64,000 bases of DNA, taken from assembly GCA_963824275.1 (NCBI GenBank), contig CAWGOT010000010.1, positions 893,675-957,674 on the forward strand, written 5' to 3'. Position 1 is the first letter of the stretch; every line of letters begins with the position of its first letter. A program made the translations under genes and the position numbers. This document shows positions 1-9,477 of this stretch, in pieces. Origin of the DNA: JANXQG01 sp963824275. GTDB lineage: Bacteria; Planctomycetota; Planctomycetia; Pirellulales; Thermoguttaceae. The notes under the pieces are model-generated. The model did not search any database, was not told the origin of the DNA, and saw only the letters and a list, made by a program, of their open reading frames with translations.

Positions 1-944
1 GGTAATCGCCCGGGCCCTTGTCCGCGCGGCGAATTGAGCCAGGCGTTGACAAACATCGGAATGGGGTACTCGCGCTTGCCCGCCGCGGCCACCTTGTCCA
101 CGTAGCGGGCATAGTTCCAGCCCATGAAGATCTCGTCCGTCTGTATGCCCTTGCCGAATACTTCCTCCCAGGTTCCCGAGGTCTTGAACCCGGCGGCCTC
201 CCAGATCTTGCGGAATTCCGGCAGCAGGTTGTCCTTGTGCTTCTGGAGATAATCCAGGAACTCCCTGGGCACCGGTTGCGCGAAAGCCTCGTTGGCCTGC
301 GGCGAGCGGTCGCGCGAATCGCCCAGCAGCCCGACCTCGTTCTCGACCTGCGCCATGATCACGCGGTGGTTCTTGTCCACCTCGCGAACGTGCCGCATCA
401 GCGCTGCGAAGGCCCGCGCATCGGCCTGCACAGTTGTTCTCGCTCAGCGTCGAGAGGATTTCCACGCTCTTGCCGTTCTGGTGATCTGGGCCTTGGGAAA
501 GCGTTCCTGGTTGGCCTTGACCCAGGCGGGCGCGAAGTTCGACGCCCCGTTCTTCCAACTTCCGAACCACAGCCAGGCGATCCTGAGATCGTTCAGTTGT
601 TGGCGTTCTCAAGGCGGCGTCGACGAGGCTGGAAATCGAACTTGCCCTCTTCCGGCTCGATCCACGCCCAGGCCACGGGGGTCAGCACCGTATTGAGGTG
701 GACCTGATGGGCCAGGATGGGCAACATCCGCCGCATGTATTCGAGGTCCGAAGGCGCCGTGTTGGCCAATTCGCCCGAGAGCGCCAGAAAGGGCTTGCCA
801 TCCACGATCAATTGCCTCGCCTGCGCCCCGCTTCTCCATATGCGGAATTGGCCGGTCGGCTGGTTCCGCCGCGCTCGCGTCGTCGCCATAGGCGGCGGTG
901 ACTACCAATAAACCCAGCAGCAAACTCAGCTTGCGACGATTCAT
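1..944 (-). CDS. GH35 beta-galactosidase (DUF5597-type), frameshifted, 3' end outside window
   Basis: Probable secreted beta-galactosidase of family GH35. The start ATG (942-944) follows a GGGAGG ribosome site and opens a signal peptide beginning MNRRKLSLLLGLL. The product then reads LIVDGKPFLALSGEL and NTVLTPVAWAWIEPEEGKFD, the characteristic GH35 N-terminal region. Near 345-365 it reads RVIMAQVENEVGLLGDS, holding the acid/base Glu of the family, followed by EEVFGKGIQTDEIFMGWNYA, typical of the DUF5597-containing branch. These pieces lie in different frames, with breaks near 840, 615 and 450, so the gene is a pseudogene or, more likely, the sequence has indels. The C-terminus is missing because the window ends. 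It is divergent from the GH2 gene at 1199. It shares its leader and first codons with the unrelated gene at 6847. Family call is firm; substrate is inferred. Confidence 0.8.
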
Positions 945-1009
945 CCCCGTGTTCCTCCCTTTTGAAAACAAACGGTAGTGGTTGCCATGACGTACATTAT
1001 GGCAATTGG
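927..1009 (-). promoter_or_regulatory. 83-bp leader/signal-peptide repeat, copy 1
   Basis: This block covers the first codons (MNRRKL), the ribosome site and the upstream region of the GH35 gene. It recurs almost unchanged at 6830-6912 in front of an unrelated gene; by eye about five of 83 bases differ. Within it, TGCCAT (983-988) and ATGGCA (999-1004) form an inverted repeat with a 10-nt spacer, a plausible operator. In copy 2 one arm has a mismatch. Confidence 0.65.
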
Positions 1010-1108
1010 GCTGGCCGGACGCAACCAGTTTTCGGAATTGTCGCCGCCCGGCTCCCCCGGTTTCGGAACGAGACAGTCGAGCACACTCCTTTACAACGCC
1101 GAGCGGCC

Positions 1109-1123
1109 GCGCTATGCTAGCGC
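1109..1123. promoter_or_regulatory. Palindromic operator GCGCTA-N3-TAGCGC, site 1
   Basis: The perfect 15-bp palindrome GCGCTATGCTAGCGC lies about 75 bp before the start of the GH2 gene at 1199. The same motif occurs twice more (3413-3427 and 3514-3526) before the second GH2 gene and at no other gene boundary I noticed. I infer a shared repressor or activator site for the two GH2 genes. Confidence 0.6.
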
Positions 1124-1198
1124 TTTGGTGAACCAATCCCCTTCGCCGCGGGGCAGCCGCGACGAGCAAACGCCCAACGGAAAAAGGAGAATCGTGAG

Positions 1199-3316
1199 AT
1201 GACCCAGCCTCGACACGTGCCTGTTTTTGTTGCCCTCATCCTCTCCGCCTCGGTAGTTTTTGCGACGGCCCTTGCCGCACCGGTGCCGGTGCCCGGCGAC
1301 GCGCCGGTCCCCGTCGACCGTCTCCGGCTGGGCAATCCTGCCGTGCTGGCCATGACCGGCACCTGGCGTTTCAAGCTCGAGCACGGCGTCAGCCCTGCCG
1401 TCAAGGGCGTGCTTCCGGCCGACGCCCCCGTACCGGCCTTCGCCTCCCCCGATGCCGGCGACGCCGATTGGAAGAACATCCCCGTCCCGGCGAATTGGGA
1501 AATCGAGGGCTTTTCGACGCTCACCTACCAGGAACGGGCCCGCAACCAATCGACGGACATCGGCCTCTACCGCCGCTGGGTGGACATTCCGGCCTCGTTC
1601 GCCGGCCAGTGCGTGCTTTGGCATTTCGACGGCGCCTACGACGGCGCCGAAGTCTTCGTCAACGGCCAGCGCTGCGGCTACCACGAAAGCGGCTACACGG
1701 CCTTCGACATCGACGTTACCACAGCCCTCAAGCCGGGCCAGCGGAATCTGATGGCAGTCCGTCTTTACAAGAACACCTCTTCCGCCAGCCTCGACCACGG
1801 CGATTTCTGGGTTCTCGGCGGCATCTACCGCGAGACCTACCTCGTGGCCCTGCCTTCGCTGCACGTCGAGGACGTGACCGTCGTCACCGACCTTGATGCC
1901 CAGTACAAGGACGCCACGCTCCGGTCCACGGTCCGCGTTGCCGGCAAGGCCGGGGCGCATTTCGTTCTGAGCGGCGAACTGTATACGCTGGACGGCGCCA
2001 AGGTCGCGATCCCCGCCATGAGCCAGACCCGCGAGATCGGCGCCGACGGCACTGCCACGGTCATTTTCTCGGCGCCCGTGTCCGCCCCCAGGCTCTGGTC
2101 GGCCGAGAAGCCCAACCTCTACTATGTCTTCTACCGCCTATCGGACGACAACCAGTTTGTCGAGCGCGTCCAGGACCGGATCGGTTTCCGCAAGGTCGAG
2201 ATCAAAGGGGGCGTGTTCCTGGTCAACGGCGTGCCGGTCAAGTTCCTCGGCGTCTGCCACACGGACGAGTTTTCGCCCTACGGCCACGCCCTGACTGACG
2301 CGTGCTGGACAACCGACTGCGTCCTCATGAAGGCCGACAACGTCAACGCCATCCGTCTCAGCCACTATGACCACGCGGAGCGGTTCATGGAGTTGTGCGA
2401 CGAATTTGGCTTTTACGTCCTGGACGAGATCCCTGCATGCTGGATAGCCAACGAGGTCCGCGACGCCTCGCGGACGTGGGCCTACATCGCCCGCTCCAAG
2501 GAGACCCTCGACCGCGACAAGAACCGCGCCTGCGTCGTCGCTTGGAGCTGCGGCAACGAGAGCGGCTACGGCGTCAACAACCAGGCCGAGTTCGACTACA
2601 TGAAGGCCCACGATCCCACCCGCCTGGCGTTCATCTCCCAGCAGAACCTCGACAAGAACCCCAAGACCGACTTCGAGGACTATCATTATCCGACGGTCGC
2701 CCAACTCAAGGCCATGACCACCAGCCGCAACCGCGCGAAGGTCCCCGTGATTGTGACCGAGGAACATTCCATCGATACGGGCACCAAGGAATTGTACGAC
2801 AACTGGGCCGTGATCTGGCCGACCGACGCCATCACCGGGGCCTTCATCTGGGAGTGGCAGGCCCAGGGCATGTACGACAAGTTCCCCGAGCGTTGGAGCA
2901 CCCCCGCCCCTGGCGCGAGGATCAACGACCCCAAGACCGGCTACCGCAGCTCGATGGGCAACGGCCCCGTGACCGCCGATCGCCAACTCACGCGGATGTT
3001 CCCGATCCTCAAGACGGTCTATAGCCCGGTGATCGCCAATCCTGCCGACGACGTTGCCCCGGCACCCGACCGGTGCGTCGTCCGGCTTCAGAACCGCTAC
3101 TCGTTTACCGATCTTGCCGAACTCACCTGCCGCTGGCAGGCGCTGGCCGGCGAGAAGGTGCTTGCCGACGGCGAAAACCACATCAAGGCCAAACCCCGCT
3201 CCGCGGTGGACGACTCGTTCCCCGTTATTCCCGGCATGGATACGCTACGCCTGGAATTCACCCACCCGGACGGCCGCAGCGTCTATGTCGTCAACCTGCC
3301 GGTCAAACGGCAGTAG
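1199..3316 (+). CDS. Secreted GH2 beta-galactosidase/beta-glucuronidase
   Basis: Intact 705-residue family GH2 glycoside hydrolase. The ATG at 1199 is preceded by AAAAAGGAGA. Residues 1-27 form a signal peptide ending near ALAA, so the enzyme is exported. The sugar-binding jelly roll follows (PVPANWEIEGF, FDGAYDGAEVFVNGQRCGYH), then an immunoglobulin-like domain and the TIM barrel. The barrel carries NVNAIRLSHYDHAERFMELC, FYVLDEIPACW, the acid/base motif WSCGNESGYG (Glu near residue 454) and the nucleophile region VIVTEEHSID (Glu near 521), followed by GAFIWEWQAQGMYDK. It ends shortly after a small beta domain, so it is shorter than LacZ and closer in size to exported Bacteroides/planctomycete GH2 enzymes. 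It is a close paralogue of the broken gene at 3602. Exact substrate cannot be read from the sequence. Confidence 0.9.
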   Translation: MTQPRHVPVFVALILSASVVFATALAAPVPVPGDAPVPVDRLRLGNPAVLAMTGTWRFKLEHGVSPAVKGVLPADAPVPAFASPDAGDADWKNIPVPANWEIEGFSTLTYQERARNQSTDIGLYRRWVDIPASFAGQCVLWHFDGAYDGAEVFVNGQRCGYHESGYTAFDIDVTTALKPGQRNLMAVRLYKNTSSASLDHGDFWVLGGIYRETYLVALPSLHVEDVTVVTDLDAQYKDATLRSTVRVAGKAGAHFVLSGELYTLDGAKVAIPAMSQTREIGADGTATVIFSAPVSAPRLWSAEKPNLYYVFYRLSDDNQFVERVQDRIGFRKVEIKGGVFLVNGVPVKFLGVCHTDEFSPYGHALTDACWTTDCVLMKADNVNAIRLSHYDHAERFMELCDEFGFYVLDEIPACWIANEVRDASRTWAYIARSKETLDRDKNRACVVAWSCGNESGYGVNNQAEFDYMKAHDPTRLAFISQQNLDKNPKTDFEDYHYPTVAQLKAMTTSRNRAKVPVIVTEEHSIDTGTKELYDNWAVIWPTDAITGAFIWEWQAQGMYDKFPERWSTPAPGARINDPKTGYRSSMGNGPVTADRQLTRMFPILKTVYSPVIANPADDVAPAPDRCVVRLQNRYSFTDLAELTCRWQALAGEKVLADGENHIKAKPRSAVDDSFPVIPGMDTLRLEFTHPDGRSVYVVNLPVKRQ

Positions 3317-3412
3317 GGATTGGGTGTCGGAGCCCTTTCCCTCCGGAAGAGGGGTTGTTTTGAGTGCGACCATTCCATGAAATCCGCTCAGTGCCTTTAC
3401 AGTAGGAAACCC

Positions 3413-3427
3413 GCGCTATGATAGCGC
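3413..3427. promoter_or_regulatory. Palindromic operator, site 2
   Basis: GCGCTATGATAGCGC is a perfect palindrome in the 285-bp gap between the two GH2 genes. It is followed by CTTCAG, as is site 3. Confidence 0.6.
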
Positions 3428-3513
3428 TTCAGGAGCGAGACCCCCGTGCTCCACCCACCTAGCCGTGAAGAACCTGGGTTCAATCTCTCGGCGCCCTACC
3501 AACACGGAGCCCC

Positions 3514-3526
3514 CGCTATCCTAGCG
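3514..3526. promoter_or_regulatory. Palindromic operator, site 3
   Basis: CGCTATCCTAGCG (arms CGCTA/TAGCG) lies 76 bp before the second GH2 start, the same distance as site 1 before the first GH2 gene. The flanking leader (CGACGAGCAAAC, then a GGAGAATC-type ribosome site) is also conserved between the two genes, pointing to duplication of gene plus promoter. Confidence 0.6.
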
Positions 3527-3601
3527 CTTCAGTAGTTCAGTCCCCTTCGTTTGCGGACATCCGCGACGAGCAAACACCCTTTTTTGAAGGAGAATCTGGA
3601 G

Positions 3602-5718
3602 ATGGCCATGCTTCGAAACCTGTTTCTTGCCTCCATCCTCTCGGCGTCGCTGCTGGCGCCGACGGCCTTCGCGACGCCGGTGCCTGTGCTTGGCGACGTG
3701 CCAGTCGCGGTCAACCGCCTGCGGGTCGACAATCCGACGGTCCTCCCCATGACCGGCACTTGGCAATTCAAGCTCGAACACGGCGTCAGCCCCGCCGTCA
3801 AGGGCGAACTGCCCGCCGACGTCGCCGTGCCCGCCTTCGCCGCCGCCGATGCCGCCGACGCCTCCGACGCCGACTGGAAGAACATCCCCGTCCCCGCCAA
3901 TTGGGAAATCGAAGGCTTCTCCATGCTCACTTACCAGGAACGCCCCGTCACGTCCCATGACATCGGCCTCTACCGCCGCTGGGTGATATTCCCGGCCTCC
4001 TTCGCCGGCCAGACAGGTCCTCTGGCATTTCGACGGCGCCTACGACGGCGCGGAGGTCTTCGTCAACGGCCAGCGCTGCGGCTACCATGAAAGCGGCTTC
4101 ACCGCCTTTAACATTGACGTCACCAAGGCCCTCAAGCCCGGCCAGCCCAATCTCATGGCCGTCCGCCTCTACAAGAACACCTCCTCCGCCAGCCCTGGAC
4201 CATGGCGACTTCTGGTGCCTGGGCGGCATTTACCGCGAGACCTACCTCGTGGCCCTTCCGCCGTTGCATGTGGACGATGTCACGGTCGTCACCGACCTGG
4301 ATGACCAGTACAAGAACGCCACGCTCAAGTCCACCGTCCGCGTTGCCGGCACGGCCGGGGCGCATTTCGTTCTCACCGGCGAACTGTATAACTTGGACGG
4401 CGCCAAGGTCGCGGTCCCCGCCATGAGCCAGGCCGGCGAGATCGGCGCCGACGGCTCGGCCACGGTTACGCTCTCGGCGCCCGTGACCGCCCCCAAGCTC
4501 TGGTCGGCCGAGAAGCCGAATCTGTATTATGTGTTCTACCGCCTGTCGGACGGCAGCCAGACCGTCGAGCGCGTCCAGGACCGCATCGGATTCCGCAAGG
4601 TCGAGCTGAAGAACGGCGTGTTCAGGTCAATGGCGTGCCGGTCAAATTCACCGGCACCTGCCGCCATGAGGAATTCTCGCCCTACGGCCACGCCCTGACC
4701 GAAGAGTGCTGGAAGACCGACATGCAAGCTGATGAAGGACTGCAACATCAACGCCATCCGCACCAGCCACTACAACCACGCGGAGCGGTTCCTGGAACTG
4801 TGCGACGAGGCCGGCTTCTATGTCCTGGACGAGATCCCTTCCTGCTGGGTGGCCAACGAGATCCGGAACGCCTCCCGCACGTGGGCCTACGTCTTCCGCT
4901 CCAAGGAGACCCTCGACCGCGACAAGAACCGCGCCTGCGTGGTCGTCTGGAGCTGCGGCAACGAAAGCAGCTACGGCGTCAACAACCAGGCCGAGTTCGA
5001 CTACGCCAAGGCCCACGACCCCACCCGCCTGGCCTTGATCTCCCAGGCGAACTTGAACCAGAATCCCAAGACCGACTTTGAGGATTACCACTTGTATCCC
5101 TTCCCCGGCCGCAGCAGCTCAAGGAACTGGCCGCCAACCCCAACCGCGCGAAATGCCCCGTCATCCTCACCGAGTACGGCAGCGGCGGCGTGCAGAAACT
5201 GAACAATACCTGGGACATCATCTGGTCCACCGACGCCATCGTGGGCGCTTTCATATGGGAATGGCAGGCCCAGGGCATGTATGACAAGTTCCCCGAGCGC
5301 TGGGGCCAGCGGGCCCCCGGCGCCAGGACCAACGACGCCAAGACCGGCTACCGCGCCTCGGGCGGCAACGGCCCTGTGACCGCCGATCGCAAGATCCAGC
5401 CGATCTTCGCGCAGCTCAAGGCGGCCCATAGCCCGGTGCATACGGCCGCCACCGAGGTTGCCGCGGCGGAAGGCAAGTGCGTCGTGCCGCTCCAGAACCG
5501 CTACTCGTTTACCGATCTCGGCGAACTGACCTGCCGCTGGCAGGCGCTGGCCGGCGACAAGGAACTGGCAAAGCGGCGAAAGCCACATCGACGCCAAACC
5601 CCGCTCCTCGGTGGACGCCTCGTTCCCCGCGGCTCCCGGCATGGACACCCTGCGTCTGGAGTTCATCCATCCCGACGGGCGGAGCGTGTACGTGACGAAG
5701 TTGCACGTCAAGAGTTAG
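3602..5718 (+). CDS. Second secreted GH2 enzyme, multiply frameshifted
   Basis: Paralogue of the GH2 gene at 1199, colinear over its whole length. It starts at ATG 3602 after GAAGGAGAATCTGGAG, with the signal peptide MAMLRNLFLASILSASLLAP. It retains VPANWEIEGFSMLTYQER, GDFWCLGGIYRETY, NINAIRTSHYNHAERF, the acid/base motif WSCGNESSYG, and GAFIWEWQAQGMYDK. It ends with LRLEFIHPDGRSV and a TAG at 5716-5718. The frame changes near 4015, 4195, 4622, 4725, 5105 and 5572, mostly by one base. If the breaks are real this is a dead copy; because similar breaks hit essential genes nearby, sequence error is the better explanation. Regulation is probably shared with its sister through the operator palindromes. 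Confidence 0.8.
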
Positions 5719-5769
5719 GCCGATTCCTCGGCGGAACCTGCCAAGGAAACGCGCGTTGGCTTGGTTCCG

Positions 5770-5880
5770 CTTCCAAGCGATGGCAGCCGTGGGGCATGCG
5801 GCAACGCACTCCGCGGCTACCTTCGCCAGGGCCTCCGCCACCGAATGGCCCAGTCGCACGCCCTGCCCCGCCGGGATAAA
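5770..5880 (-). pseudogene. Orphan 3' fragment of the GltD-like Fe-S oxidoreductase gene
   Basis: In the minus strand this stretch reads GVRLGHSVAEALAKVAAECV followed by AACPTAAIAWKRN. This closely matches the last 33 residues of the oxidoreductase ending at 7918 (GVPLGHSAAEALTKVAAECV, AACPTAAIAWKKS). Nothing upstream of the fragment belongs to that gene. It is a relic of a duplication or recombination, about 2 kb from the intact 3' end. Confidence 0.7.
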
Positions 5881-5907
5881 GCTGCCCAGCACGACCCCCG
5901 GCGAAAC

Positions 5908-6847
5908 CTACTGGGCTGCCGCGGGTTCCTTCGTTTCAGCCTCCTCTTTCATTTTCTTCTCCTCACTCGCTTTGTCCTTGTCCAGCAGCACCCGCATTTT
6001 GGGGTTCTTGATGTTCCGCGTGCCGGAAACCGTCCGTGACGTATTCACCGATGTCGAATCGGAAGGCCGTGTCCTTCGAGAGCTGCGTGGCCCGTTTCGC
6101 CAGGTCGGCGCGCTCCAGCGGCGTCTTGTTGGGCAGGGCCAGAAAGACCTCGTTCCCGCAGGTGCTGATAGTGATGACGTACACGTCGTCGAAGGCCTCC
6201 TGGTACGTCCGCAGCATGGCGTCGTGGAGATGATTGATCTCCTGCGACCAGACGTTGCCCACCACGATGCCGTTGGGCGCGGTGGCGCGGCGCGTGGCCG
6301 CCAGAAACTCCTTGGTGGCCAGATCGTAGGGGATCTCGGTCATGCCGTAGGCGTCCAGGAAGATGATGTCGTAGGGCTGCTTGCACTTCTCGATGAAGCG
6401 GCGGCCGTCCTCGACAAAGACGTGCATCGCGTCGTCCTCGCGGAACCCGAAGTACTTCTTGGCCACCTCGACGATGTCCGGATCGATATCCACGACGTCG
6501 ATCGTCATCTTCGGATAGTGTTTGCGGAGCAGCATCGGTATCGAGCCGCCGCCCAGCCCTACGACGAGCACCCGCTTGGGCTCCTTGACCAGTGCCAGTC
6601 CGACAGGCATCACCTGGACGTACTCGAACTCGATCTGGTCGGGGTCGCCCACCTTGACGATGCTCTGGGCGTCGGCCGGATCGTTGTCGAAGCGGAGGAT
6701 CCGCAGGCCCTGTTCGTCCTCGGTGACTACGATCGTTGCGTACGGCGAAGCCTTGCGGTAGAGCGTCTTTTCTTCGGCGAACGCCTTGCAGGACGCGGCG
6801 GCGACCAGCAACAGCCCGAGCAAAAAAGTCAGCTTGCGACGGTTCAT
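5908..6847 (-). CDS. Exported spermidine-synthase-like methyltransferase-fold protein
   Basis: Member of the spermidine synthase/PABS superfamily (Rossmann fold). The ATG at 6845-6847 follows a GGGAGG-type site. The signal sequence MNRRKLTFLLGLLLVAAASC is nearly the same as that of the GH35 gene. The mature part holds KRVLVVGLGGGSIPMLLRKH (glycine-rich nucleotide loop), DVVDIDPDIVEVAKKYFGF and YDIIFLDAYG, the signature of spermidine-synthase-like proteins. A signal peptide is odd for polyamine synthesis, so a periplasmic or lipid-side role is possible. Near 6025 the frame changes; the other frame continues as RNIKNPKMRVLLDKDKASEE to a stop at 5908-5910, giving a charged tail. Superfamily is firm; the reaction is not known. 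Confidence 0.75.
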
Positions 6848-6912
6848 CCCAGTGTACCTCCCTTGTGAAAACAAACGGTAGTGGTTGCCACGACGTACAT
6901 TATGGCAATTGG
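6830..6912 (-). promoter_or_regulatory. 83-bp leader/signal-peptide repeat, copy 2
   Basis: Same block as 927-1009, carrying ribosome site, start codon and first six codons of the spermidine-synthase-like gene. The two downstream proteins are unrelated after the signal peptide, so a leader cassette was duplicated rather than a gene. Confidence 0.65.
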
Positions 6913-6980
6913 CCCGGCTTGAGGCAAGTGTTCTCGGAGTTGTTCAGAGACGAGGAGTCTGCTGAGCCGCAAGGTGTGTC

Positions 6981-7388
6981 TCACGGAATATACAACCGCC
7001 CGGTGCCCCGAAGGCGTTCCAAGTCCCAAAGATGTTCAAGCAACTTCGCGGCTGCAGTCTGCGCGTAGTTCTGGTCTCGCAGCAAACGATCCGGATCGCT
7101 GATCGTGATGACCGGCAGGCTCTTGTCTGTACGAAAAGCACGAATTGTAACCTCCAAAGAGGTCGGGCCATCCGCATTGCGATTCCCCGTGATGAGCACG
7201 ATTCCCTGCTCCTGGCATAGTTGCCAAAGTTCGCTGTCGATTGTTTCGTGGGGCACGCCCAACCCTTCGAAGGAGTCGATCTGGCAGGCCAGCGACGCCC
7301 AAACGTCGGCCCATTCCCGTGACGAGCAGACACGGACCAGCGCCTGGACGTGTCCCTCCACATTGTTGTCAGCCAAGATCCTCAGCAT
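6981..7388 (-). CDS. DUF5615-type PIN-like toxin protein
   Basis: 135 residues, intact, starting at ATG 7386-7388. It opens with MLRILADNNVEGHVQALV, then has DSELWQLCQEQGIVLITGNR and ends in an AAAKLLEHLWDLERLRGTGR region. The early acidic DNN motif and the VLITGNRN strand are typical of DUF5615/PIN-like proteins, predicted ribonucleases usually paired with DUF433 antitoxins. Such proteins are sometimes misannotated as malonyltransferases. The start overlaps the upstream DUF433 gene by 20 nt, so the two are co-translated. Toxin activity is inferred from family and pairing. Confidence 0.7.
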   Translation of the reverse strand: MLRILADNNVEGHVQALVRVCSSREWADVWASLACQIDSFEGLGVPHETIDSELWQLCQEQGIVLITGNRNADGPTSLEVTIRAFRTDKSLPVITISDPDRLLRDQNYAQTAAAKLLEHLWDLERLRGTGRLYIP

Positions 7389-7845
7389 CGTCCCGCCCCC
7401 CTTGCCCTTGTCGGCTGCGAAGGTCCTTGACAAACTCGACAAACTTCCGGTGGCTTGCATCAAGCTTGGCCTGGACCTCCGGAGGGTAGCGGTAGTTATG
7501 GTGCCGGTCGAGGATCCGTTGGTACTCCGCATCGACCTCCGAGCGGTGTGCCTCGATGTAGTCGATGGCCACCTGCATGTCGCGCGACGACAATCGGAAG
7601 AGCATGGCAATACTGTCCCGATTCCAGCCGTGCTTCAGGTAATCCATAACGTCGAACACGGTGATCCGCGTTCCCGCGATCTCCGGCCCGCGTCCGCACT
7701 CGATGATCGCGGGCTCTCTTTCGATTGGCGGAACACGTGCGCCGCCCTGAACAGAGACCTCGACTTCTGTGTTTTCCGGGAAATCACACTTGGAAGTCGG
7801 AACAAACACGCCATTGCGAAAAACTGCTTTCACGGTGGCTTCCAT
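7369..7845 (-). CDS. DUF433 antitoxin-like protein with AF2212-like N-terminus
   Basis: 158 residues from ATG 7843-7845. The first 30 residues (MEATVKAVFRNGVFVPTS) look like the AF2212/DUF104 antitoxin fold. The rest is a DUF433 helix-turn-helix domain (IIECGRGPEIAGTRITVFDV, YLKHGWNRDSIAMLFRLSS). DUF433 proteins are the usual partners of DUF5615 PIN-like toxins, and the partner follows with a 20-nt overlap. The fusion of two antitoxin-type domains in one protein is slightly unusual. It probably represses its own promoter upstream of 7845. Confidence 0.75.
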   Translation of the reverse strand: MEATVKAVFRNGVFVPTSKCDFPENTEVEVSVQGGARVPPIEREPAIIECGRGPEIAGTRITVFDVMDYLKHGWNRDSIAMLFRLSSRDMQVAIDYIEAHRSEVDAEYQRILDRHHNYRYPPEVQAKLDASHRKFVEFVKDLRSRQGQGGRDDAEDLG

Positions 7846-7917
7846 AAACAGACCTCGCCGCCTGGGTTCTCCAATCTGCCTCAATGCAATCATAATCCAG
7901 ATTGGACGCATCGGCAA

Positions 7918-9477
7918 TCAGCTCTTCTTCCAGGCAATCGCCGCCGTGGGGCAGGCGGCGACGCACTCCGCGGCGACCTTCGTCAGGGCCTCGGCCGCCG
8001 AATGGCCCAGCGGCACGCCGATCCGCACGTCAAAACCGCGGCCGATGTAGGTCAGGCCGAGATCTTCCCCGCCGGCCGCCGTGATCTGCACGCAGAGGCC
8101 GCAGTCGATGCACTTGCCCGGCTCGAAGAGGATGTCGGCATGGCGGATGTCCTGCTCGTACTTCCGCCGCTCCGCTTTATAGCGCCGCGGGTCGGCGCCG
8201 TACAAGGCCGAGTACTTTCGCAGCCGGCAAGTCGACAAGGCGCGGCAGTCGCAATGCAGGCATCGCCCGGCCTGTTCGGCGGCCGTCGCAACCTCCACTG
8301 CCGCTTGCGCTTCACATCGCGGCACCTGCGCCGTATCGGTGGAAAGCTGCACCAACTCGTCCTGGGCCATCTTCCCGATCCGCGTGGTGAAGGGAGGGCT
8401 TGTCCCGGTTACCGCCTGGCCGGCAAGATACTGATCGATGGCCACGGCGGCCTCCTTGGCGTCGGCCACGCTGCGGATGCCGGTCGTTCCCTGTCCGCGC
8501 AGGGCGTTGCCCGCCGCGAACACGCCCGGCAGGTTCGTCTCGTAGGTCCGGCGCTTGACGGCGATTCCGCCGCCGGAAACGCCCACGCCCCAGGGCGGCA
8601 CCTGCTCGGCCGCGGTCCAACCGACGGCGATGACCACCGCGTCGTACTGGGCTCGAAGTTCCGCGAAGCGAAACGTCGCGGCCGACCCGCGTGTTCAGTT
8701 GCGTTGCAATGCCCAGCCGCAGGATCTGGGCGATCTCGCGCTGGAGCACGTCGCGGGGCAGCTTCTCGGCCGGGATTTCGCGGCCGAACATCCCGCCCAG
8801 CGTATCCGTGTCGTCGAAGATCGTGCAGGCGTGGCCGCCTTGGGCCAGATAATAGGCCGCCGCCAGACCCGGCCGGCCCGCCGCCGACAATCGCCACCCG
8901 CTTGCCCGACGCGGGCCGGCAGGGCGGCAGATAGGGGTCCGCCGAGGCCAGATCGACGTCGGCCACGATCCGCTTGAGTTCGCAGATCGCGATCGAGCCG
9001 TCGAGACTTCCGCGGCGGCAGACCTTTTCGCAAGGGGCCGGGCAGATCCGCCCCAGCACGGCCGGCAGGGCGATATCGGCCTTGACCGTGATCAGGGCCT
9101 CGCGGAGCTCGCCCGCCGCGATCTGGCGGAGCATCTGCGGAATGTTCATCTGCGCCGGGCAGCCGAACGAGCAGGGGGCCACGCAATCGCCCAGGTGGTC
9201 GCTCAGGAGCAGTTCCAGCGTGCTGCGGCGGACCGCATGCATCTCGTCCGTCTCGCTTTCGACCTGCATGCCCTCGGCCACCGGCGTGGCACAGGCCGGC
9301 GACAATGCGGCCGCTGGGCAAGAGCTTCACCAGGCAGACCAGGCACGAGGTCGAGGGCTCGCACTGCCGCGAGAAGCAGAGCGTGGGGATCTCGATGCCC
9401 AAGCGCTCGGCCGCATCGAGGATCGTCGATCCGGCCGGCACTTCGATTTCGCGTTGGTCAATGGTGATACGCGGCAT
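7918..9477 (-). CDS. 2Fe-2S / GltD-like FAD-NAD(P) oxidoreductase subunit (Stn/Nfn-type), frameshifted
   Basis: Fused electron-transfer flavoprotein. The N-terminal ferredoxin domain (MPRITIDQREIEVPAGSTIL, with Cys at TLCFSRQCEPSTSCLVC) resembles the N-terminus of NuoG/HydA. It is followed by a GltD-type Fe-S segment (GDCVAPCSFGCPAQMNIPQM, ICPAPCEKVCRRG), the FAD loop KRVAIVGGGPAG, the second nucleotide domain (NLPGVFAAGNALRGQGTTG) and a C-terminal set of cysteine clusters (CLHCDCRALSTC, CIDCGLC, CVAACPTAAIAW). Frames change near 9300, 8885 and 8690. The ATG (9475-9477) overlaps the stop of the NuoF-like gene, so they are translationally coupled. A GltD-like module joined to NuoE/NuoF-like partners is the makeup described for Sporomusa-type Nfn (Stn) bifurcating transhydrogenase; NADH/NADPH/ferredoxin coupling is inferred from that. 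Confidence 0.75.

Noticed and set aside
2138..3181. Long minus-strand open frame opposite the first GH2 gene
   Set aside because: Antisense shadow with low-complexity translation; the plus strand has clear catalytic motifs.
3450..3507. tRNA-like 3' end (GGGTTCAATC ... CCTACCA)
   Set aside because: The T-arm pairs poorly and no matching 5' acceptor or anticodon arm is found upstream.
6981..7388. ACP S-malonyltransferase, a label often given to such proteins
   Set aside because: The sequence lacks the GHSxG motif and fits DUF5615/PIN-like proteins paired with DUF433.
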